Part shown: positions 17,782-22,232 of the stretch, piece after piece
Layout: each line of letters opens with the position of its first letter
Position numbering within the stretch: the stretch's first letter is position 1
NCBI GenBank assembly: GCA_964483105.1
Contig: CAYZZU010000036.1
Location: 1 to 22,232, forward strand
Length of the DNA: 22,232 nucleotides
Direction: 5' to 3'
From: CAYZZU01 sp964483105
Lineage (GTDB): Bacteria > CG2-30-53-67
Made by a program: the position numbers and the translations under genes
Notes under the pieces: model-generated
Told to the model about the DNA's origin: nothing
Databases searched by the model: none
Seen by the model: only the letters and a program-made list of their open reading frames with translations

Positions 17782-18039
17782 TTATTCGATAATTCCCATC
17801 ACGTCTTCCAGCTTCAGAATGCCGTACTCCTTTCCATCCATCTTGATGTTGTCGGGAGCATAAGTCTTGAACATGATCACATCCCCAACCTTCACCTCTT
17901 CAACCTCTTTACCGACGGCCTCCACCTTCCCTTTTTGGGGGCGTTCCTTGGCGGACTCAGGAATAATGATTCCTCCAGCCGTCTTCTCTTCCTGTTCCAG
18001 ATAACTTACCAAAAGACGGTCTTTCAGCGGTTTCAACAT
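17782..18039 (-). CDS. groES: Co-chaperonin GroES (Hsp10), short form
   Basis: The heptameric lid of GroEL. At 85 aa it is about 10 residues shorter than usual. The mobile loop that binds GroEL is intact (EEKTAGGIIIPESAKERPQKG region), as are the N-terminal strand LKPLKDRLLV and the C-terminal ILKLEDVMGIIE. The loss lies between AVG and VKVGD: KEVEE stands where E. coli has 14 residues that form the beta-hairpin roof of the dome. Start is firm (AAAGGAG before the ATG). First gene of the groESL operon. Confidence 0.96.
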   Translation of the reverse strand: MLKPLKDRLLVSYLEQEEKTAGGIIIPESAKERPQKGKVEAVGKEVEEVKVGDVIMFKTYAPDNIKMDGKEYGILKLEDVMGIIE

Positions 18040-18115
18040 CTTCTTTCTCCTTTCTCATGATGAAATTAGGGGAAAATCATCCAACCCAAACCTAAATGAT
18101 TGATGAAAGCACAGA

Positions 18116-18142
18116 TTAGCACTCTCCAAGCGGGATTGCTAA
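18116..18142. promoter_or_regulatory. CIRCE operator (HrcA binding site)
   Basis: TTAGCACTC (18116-18124), a 9-base spacer, then GATTGCTAA (18134-18142). This matches the CIRCE consensus TTAGCACTC-N9-GAGTGCTAA with a single mismatch. It sits just downstream of the groESL -10 box, within the 5' leader, so HrcA repression and heat induction are expected. Confidence 0.9.
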
Positions 18143-18150
18143 CGTTGAGG

Positions 18151-18178
18151 AATATACTCATGAATTCACAAAAAGCAA
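18151..18178 (-). promoter_or_regulatory. groESL promoter
   Basis: The minus strand has TTGCTT (18178-18173), a 16-bp spacer and TATATT (18156-18151), immediately upstream of CIRCE. This is the standard vegetative promoter plus CIRCE layout. Confidence 0.65.
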
Positions 18179-18210
18179 CCCCTCTTTAGTGTTAAAAATC
18201 CACCGTTTAT

Positions 18211-18362
18211 ACTGTCCGCGCACGAAAACCCGCAAAACGGGAAAAAACTCCGAAATCAAACAGTTTGGACAGCCACCCACCGGAAGGCACTCAAGTTCCG
18301 GACGTGCGCGCCGATAAAGAGGTTGAAACCAGGCAGACTCTTTCAATACAGAATCGGACAGT
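18211..18362 (+). ncRNA. Structured leader upstream of the Clp-type ATPase gene (putative)
   Basis: An 8-bp closing stem (18217-18224 CGCGCACG with 18303-18310 CGTGCGCG) encloses three hairpins in order: CCCG/CGGG (18229-18241), TCCGAA/TTTGGA (18249-18269) and CCGGAA/TTCCGG (18280-18301), a compact four-way-junction layout. A second, outer 8-bp pairing, ACTGTCCG (18211-18218) with CGGACAGT (18355-18362), would compete with the closing stem and ends just before the ribosome-binding site. A TATACT hexamer (18208-18213) may be a -10 box, but it lies so close that the first bases of the closing stem might not be transcribed. No known riboswitch family is recognised. Confidence 0.35.
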
Positions 18363-18383
18363 TCACATCAGGAGGCAGGACCC

Positions 18384-19697
18384 ATGCAGCCCAAATCCAA
18401 TCTGAAACTGAAATATTGCCCCATTCTGGACAGTTTTATCAAGATTAAGGAACTTGCCAAAAATGATATCGATCGGTTCCTTTCCAACGCAAAGATCCGT
18501 GACAAACGTTCCTATCAGGAACTGGTCATCCGGGCAACCATCCCGGAGTTCAGTTCGAATATTCTCTATCGCATCCATGACGACTATGAAAACAGCTTCG
18601 ACAGCGACAGCATTCTGGATGAACTGTACCGGATGTGCATCAAGGTCAACCCCTTCCTGAATATCTACAATATCACCATCCCCGTACCGGAACAGACGGA
18701 AAAGACGCATCCCGTTCCTCAGGAGGAAAAAAAGAACCTTCAAAAACGAATTGAGGAAATCCGTGGGCTCCAGGAGGCACTAAGGAAAAGAGTCGTCGGA
18801 CAGGATGAGGCCATCGCCCAGGTTGCCAGGTCGATCCAGTGCGCGAAAATCGGCATTAAGGATCCCAACCGGCCCGTAGGATGTTTCATCTTCGCGGGCC
18901 AGACCGGCGTGGGAAAAACCGAGCTGGCAAAGGCCGTTGCCGAATTTATAACGGGTGACGAAAAAAACATGGTGCGAATCGACTGCTCTGAATTTTCTCA
19001 ACCTCACGAATACTCCAAGCTGATCGGAGCCCCTCCGGGATATGTGGGTTATGAAGACGGGGGCACGCTCACGGAGACCCTGTTGAACAATCCGAACAAT
19101 GTGGTCCTCTTTGATGAAATCGAAAAGGCAAGCCCCAAGCTTCACAATCTTCTGCTTCAAATCATGGATGAAGGATTCCTGACGGACAGCAAGGGAAGAA
19201 AAATCCCGTTCCAGGACGCCGTCGTCATCCTCACCAGTAATGTAGGAGTCGAAGGACTGGATGAGATGAAAAAGGCGGTGGGCTACCGGAAAACCGAGAC
19301 CTTCGACCAGGAAATTATTCAGCTTGAAACGCGAAAAGCCCTGGAGAAAACCTTCCGTCCGGAATTTCTGAACCGGGTCGATCAGGTCATCTGCTTCAGA
19401 GCCCTTGACCGGCGTTCCAGCCGGAAAATCGTCAGGATGCTCCTCAAACGGATCGAGAAAGACCTGTCCGAGATGGACCTTTCACTTCGTTTTACCGGCG
19501 GTGCCATCGACTACCTGATCCGGAAAGGAACCGATCGCCGGTACGGAGCACGTCCGCTGAAACGGGCGATCAAACAATTTGTAGAAACCCCTTTAACCCA
19601 GAGAATCGTTGAAGACCCCACCCTCCGGCCGGGAAGACTTCTGGCACGCATGTCCGGAGGGAAACTGGTTTTCATCCGCGATCGGGAAACAAAATGA
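18384..19697 (+). CDS. Single-ring Clp-type AAA+ ATPase (ClpA/B/C D2-like) with unfamiliar N-terminal domain
   Basis: A 437-aa Hsp100-type ATPase with one AAA+ module that aligns with the second ring (D2) of ClpA/ClpB/ClpC. Walker A GQTGVGKT (172-179), pore loop GYVGYEDGG (219-227), Walker B VVLFDEIEKA (D244, E245), sensor 1 TSNVG, arginine-finger segment FRPEFLNR (324-331) and sensor 2 GARPLKR (R390) are all present, so it should be an active unfoldase. Residues 1-110 form a separate domain I do not recognise, followed by a Glu/Lys-rich helix. The D1 ring and Clp-N repeats are absent. KKAVGY (V299-Y301) sits where ClpC has its VGF ClpP-docking tripeptide. AGGAGG lies 8-9 bases before the ATG. 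Divergent from groESL; a pseudopilin gene follows after 52 bases. Confidence 0.85.
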   Translation: MQPKSNLKLKYCPILDSFIKIKELAKNDIDRFLSNAKIRDKRSYQELVIRATIPEFSSNILYRIHDDYENSFDSDSILDELYRMCIKVNPFLNIYNITIPVPEQTEKTHPVPQEEKKNLQKRIEEIRGLQEALRKRVVGQDEAIAQVARSIQCAKIGIKDPNRPVGCFIFAGQTGVGKTELAKAVAEFITGDEKNMVRIDCSEFSQPHEYSKLIGAPPGYVGYEDGGTLTETLLNNPNNVVLFDEIEKASPKLHNLLLQIMDEGFLTDSKGRKIPFQDAVVILTSNVGVEGLDEMKKAVGYRKTETFDQEIIQLETRKALEKTFRPEFLNRVDQVICFRALDRRSSRKIVRMLLKRIEKDLSEMDLSLRFTGGAIDYLIRKGTDRRYGARPLKRAIKQFVETPLTQRIVEDPTLRPGRLLARMSGGKLVFIRDRETK

Positions 19698-19749
19698 GGT
19701 GACCGCCCCCAGGCAAATATCATATGAGGGCGGCGAAACGGAAGAACCG

Positions 19750-20547
19750 ATGATTTCCGGTGTTGGCTCAAAACCGGGATCCCCCGGCCCGTTTGACAAG
19801 AAGCGGGCCGGGAGTGATTCACTTACGTTCCTTTTTTCGGAAACCCAGGGATTTTCCCTGATCGAGGTCGTGATCGTCATTGCGATTCTATCCATCCTGG
19901 CAGGCATGATGGCCCCCCTGTCGGTTCACCTGGTCGACCGGGAAAATACGGAAACCACCCTGAAGGAAATGTCGGAAATCAAGGACGGATTGCTTCATTA
20001 CTATGAAGATATCAATCCTCACGCCTTTCCAGCCGCTCTTCGCGATCTCATCACGGCACCGACGGGACCGACTGGATGGAACGGACCTTATTTTTCCGGA
20101 ACAGTCGACCAGGTCCAAAAAGATGCCTGGGGAACGGATTACATCTATCTTCAGTCCGGCAACTACGCCCTGCTGATCAGTGGAGGAAACGACAAAACCG
20201 TGGACACGAATTCCTACAATGACTTCCCACCCGCGGACACGGCGGGAGACAGTTCGGATCTCGTTCTGAACATCAATGGAAACCTGATCGCGGAAACTCT
20301 CGACCGGGAGAAAATCGATGAAACGCGGGAAACCCTCAAGATCGTGGCCGGAGAGGTCTACAACAGCAACCCGGCTTCCCCACCCTCCTCCTACACCCCC
20401 ACCCTTTCCGACGCATGGGGAAACTCCATTCAGTACAACCGCCTGAACAATTATTCCGCTAAGATCTACAGCTACGGCGTGAACGGCTCCGACGACTTCG
20501 GTTCGGGAGACGACCTCGTGATCGCCCTGCTCTGGCCCCCTTCGTGA
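19750..20547 (+). CDS. GspG-like type II pseudopilin with duplicated C-terminal module
   Basis: A 265-aa prepilin-like protein. The prepilin peptidase site is TQG/FSLIEVVIVIAI with Gly34, Phe35 and Glu39 (the conserved Glu5), followed by a hydrophobic helix. The globular part repeats features of the GspG major pseudopilin: GWNGPY then DAWGTDYIY (Asp125) and NYALLISGGND in the first half, and DAWGNSIQY (Asp221), AKIYSYGVNG and GSGDD in the second. Usual GspG is about 140-150 aa. I chose the ATG at 19750, after the Clp-type gene stop, giving a 34-residue leader, long for a prepilin. The frame is open upstream to 19609, but that would overlap the Clp-type gene. No other secretion gene is in view. 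Confidence 0.78.
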   Translation: MISGVGSKPGSPGPFDKKRAGSDSLTFLFSETQGFSLIEVVIVIAILSILAGMMAPLSVHLVDRENTETTLKEMSEIKDGLLHYYEDINPHAFPAALRDLITAPTGPTGWNGPYFSGTVDQVQKDAWGTDYIYLQSGNYALLISGGNDKTVDTNSYNDFPPADTAGDSSDLVLNINGNLIAETLDREKIDETRETLKIVAGEVYNSNPASPPSSYTPTLSDAWGNSIQYNRLNNYSAKIYSYGVNGSDDFGSGDDLVIALLWPPS

Positions 20548-20555
20548 CATAATAA

Positions 20556-20593
20556 TCGGCCCGACAACAGAAAGATCCATTCTTTTCTGGAGG
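20556..20593. terminator. Possible hairpin between convergent genes
   Basis: In the 48-bp gap between the pseudopilin and acpS, GCCC/GGGC ends and CAGAAA/TTTCTG inner arms can form an imperfect extended hairpin. No clear T run follows on either strand, so termination is only suggested by position. Confidence 0.3.
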
Positions 20594-20595
20594 GC

Positions 20596-21009
20596 TTAAC
20601 TGACAAGAATGACGTGGGCTACGGCATACTCCCTGCAATGGGAGAGTGTCACGAAAGACTCCCTGGCGCCCAGGGACTCAAAGATCTCTCCGGCCACCCC
20701 GGAAAACACAAGGACCGGCCGTCCGGAAAGACCCCTCTGTACCTCAATATCCACAAAGCGTATCCCGCTACCCCATCCGGTGCCCAGGGCCTTCATGGCC
20801 GCCTCCTTGGCCGCGAAACGGACGGCGTAATGCTGAAATCTGTTCCGTTGTCCTTCACAGTACCGGACTTCAGAATCCGTATAGATCCTCGCCAGGAAAC
20901 GCTCCGGATTCTTCTCCAGGCTTTCCTGAATCCGACAGATCTCGATGACATCCATTCCGATTCCAAGGATGCGGCTCACAGATGCAGATCCGTTCCCACT
21001 CTCCGCCAA
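20596..21009 (-). CDS. acpS: Holo-[acyl-carrier-protein] synthase AcpS
   Basis: Transfers 4'-phosphopantetheine from CoA to acyl carrier protein in fatty acid synthesis. The family signature GIGMDVIEICRI holds the Mg-binding Asp20, and RFAAKEAAMKALG holds Glu69, 49 residues apart as in E. coli AcpS. The frame opens with TTG at 21009 (137 aa), 2 bases after the gap stop. A GTG at 20979 would give SRILGIGMDVIE at the N-terminus and 127 aa, nearer the usual length, so either start is possible. It is probably co-transcribed with gap. Confidence 0.92.
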   Translation of the reverse strand: MAESGNGSASVSRILGIGMDVIEICRIQESLEKNPERFLARIYTDSEVRYCEGQRNRFQHYAVRFAAKEAAMKALGTGWGSGIRFVDIEVQRGLSGRPVLVFSGVAGEIFESLGARESFVTLSHCREYAVAHVILVS

Positions 21010-21011
21010 AA

Positions 21012-22019
21012 CTACCGCTTCCGCTTGTTCACGTAAAGAATCAGGTCACGCACCCGGCAGGAATAACCCCATTCATTATCGTACCAGGAAATCACTTTGA
21101 CCAGGTTCCCGTCGATCACGCTTGTCAGAGAAGCGTCCAGACTGGAGGAGTAAGAGCAGCCCGTGTAATCCCTGGAAACCAGCGGATCTTCGCAATACTG
21201 GAGAATTCCTTTGAGCGACTTTCTGGACGCGGCTTTCATGGCGGCATTCACCTCTTCGGCGGAGGTTTTCTTCCGGGTCAAGGCGACCAGGTCCACAACC
21301 GAAACATTCGGGGTGGGAACCCGCATGGCCATCCCGTCCAGTTTCCCCTTGAGTTCAGGCAGAACCAGCGCGACGGCCCGGGCCGCACCGGTCGTGGTCG
21401 GAATGATCGACACCGCGGCCGCCCTGGCGCGGCGGAGGTCCTTGTGCGGAAAATCGAGAAGACGCTGGTCGCTGGTGTAGGCATGAACCGTAGTCATCAG
21501 CCCCTTCTCAATACCGAAATGGTCGAGAAGGACCTTGGCTACAGGAGCCAGGCAGTTTGTGGTGCAGGAGGCATTGGAAATAATGTAGTGCTTTTTCGGA
21601 TTAAAGGCCTTTTCATTCACACCGAGAACAATCGTCACATCCGGTTCCTTGGCGGGGGCCGTGATAATGACACGCCTGGCCCCGGCGTCCAGGTGCTTAC
21701 AGGCACTGACCCGATCCCGGAAAAGTCCCGTCGATTCCACCAACACATCGATCTTCATCTCCTTCCAGGGAAGGGCCGCGGGATTTCGTTCAGAGAGGAC
21801 CCGGATCTCCCGGTCTCCAACCACGATGGAATGCTTCTTGGCACGTACCTTCAGATCAAGCGTGCCGAGTACCGAATCATATTTGAGAAGATGCGCCAGG
21901 GTCTGCGGATCGCACAGATCATTGACCGCCACGAACTCCAGTTTCTTGTTCCCCAGAGAGGCCCTGAGTACATTCCTGCCGATACGCCCGAATCCGTTGA
22001 TCGCAACCCTGATCGCCAT
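21012..22019 (-). CDS. gap: Glyceraldehyde-3-phosphate dehydrogenase, type I
   Basis: The glycolytic, NAD-dependent GAPDH that converts glyceraldehyde-3-phosphate to 1,3-bisphosphoglycerate. The Rossmann start is AIRVAINGFGRIGRNVLRA; Asp34 in AVNDL suggests NAD rather than NADP. Catalytic Cys152 lies in SNASCTTNCLAP, and the C-terminal WYDNEWGYSCRV is conserved. The 335-aa length is standard. I chose ATG at 22019 because AGGAGG (22032-22027) precedes it by 7 bases; a TTG two codons earlier is open but too close. Its own promoter lies upstream and acpS follows. Confidence 0.97.
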   Translation of the reverse strand: MAIRVAINGFGRIGRNVLRASLGNKKLEFVAVNDLCDPQTLAHLLKYDSVLGTLDLKVRAKKHSIVVGDREIRVLSERNPAALPWKEMKIDVLVESTGLFRDRVSACKHLDAGARRVIITAPAKEPDVTIVLGVNEKAFNPKKHYIISNASCTTNCLAPVAKVLLDHFGIEKGLMTTVHAYTSDQRLLDFPHKDLRRARAAAVSIIPTTTGAARAVALVLPELKGKLDGMAMRVPTPNVSVVDLVALTRKKTSAEEVNAAMKAASRKSLKGILQYCEDPLVSRDYTGCSYSSSLDASLTSVIDGNLVKVISWYDNEWGYSCRVRDLILYVNKRKR

Positions 22020-22091
22020 GATCAAACCTCCTTAGTATTGTTGGATGGGTAACCTTTCGATGAAGAACACGCACTGGATCAAAGCGGAATC

Positions 22092-22119
22092 AGTTTACCG
22101 AATCCGGTAAAAAAGTCAA
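22092..22119 (-). promoter_or_regulatory. Promoter of gap-acpS
   Basis: The minus strand has TTGACT (22119-22114), a 16-bp spacer and TAAACT (22097-22092), about 73 bases before the gap start. It diverges from the tRNA promoter. Confidence 0.55.
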
Positions 22120-22132
22120 ATGGTATTCGACC

Positions 22133-22162
22133 TTGACAAGGGAAATTCCTCAATGCTATAGT
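22133..22162 (+). promoter_or_regulatory. Promoter of tRNA-Ala
   Basis: TTGACA (22133-22138), an 18-bp spacer and TATAGT (22157-22162), 15 bases before the tRNA 5' end. Confidence 0.65.
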
Positions 22163-22177
22163 TTGTTCGTATCGTAT

Positions 22178-22232
<55 letters not shown>

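Noticed and set aside
20982..22052. Plus-strand open frame of about 356 codons opposite gap
   Set aside because: Antisense to a canonical GAPDH with catalytic Cys; no ribosome-binding site or recognisable domain.

Overview
The window looks like chromosomal DNA from a Gram-negative bacterium of deltaproteobacterial grade (Desulfobacterota, Myxococcota or a nearby candidate phylum). This is inferred from gene content, not from a search. The pointers are XrtA/PEP-CTERM accessory genes, a fused B12-radical SAM protein next to RNase G, a two-component pair with an NtrC-type regulator, a GspG-like pseudopilin, c-di-GMP (GEMM-I) riboswitch-like leaders and a CIRCE-controlled groESL operon. Base composition is moderately GC-rich and even. 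I see no insertion sequence, phage gene or CRISPR array.

Layout. 1-310 (minus strand): a sigma70 promoter, a GEMM-like aptamer, an intrinsic terminator, then a second, clearer GEMM-I aptamer cut by the window edge; the controlled gene lies off the left end. 310-719: AT-rich spacer with one doubtful minus-strand ORF. 720-5252 (plus): XrtA-type polysaccharide deacetylase, the histidine kinase PrsK and an NCS2-type permease, tightly packed. 5378-13052 (plus): B12-radical SAM protein, RNase G, a membrane sensor kinase and a sigma54-dependent response regulator, closely spaced. 13084-16015 (plus): a strong promoter with an operator-like dyad, then three genes ending at a strong bidirectional terminator: a ParA ATPase fused to a CBM48/AMPK-beta-like glycogen-binding domain, a FlhG/MinD-like protein without a P-loop but with a ParB-like N-terminal tail, and a small protein resembling a degenerate PD-(D/E)XK nuclease. 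16101-18178 (minus): groES-groEL with promoter and CIRCE. 18211-20547 (plus): a structured leader, a single-ring Clp-type AAA+ ATPase with an unfamiliar N-terminal domain, and a pseudopilin with two GspG-like C-terminal modules. 20596-22119 (minus): gap-acpS. 22133-22232 (plus): promoter and 5' part of tRNA-Ala(GGC).

How the genes may work together. The deacetylase and PrsK belong to the extracellular polysaccharide/PEP-CTERM sorting programme, although no exosortase or PrsR is in view. groESL and the Clp-type ATPase are divergent proteostasis genes sharing a regulatory intergenic region. The best candidate for an undescribed system is the ParA-CBM48 / pseudo-FlhG / PD-(D/E)XK-like trio. Its architecture would suit a ParA-type positioning device whose cargo is a carbohydrate polymer or a carbohydrate-bound complex. 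That role is a hypothesis from domain content only.
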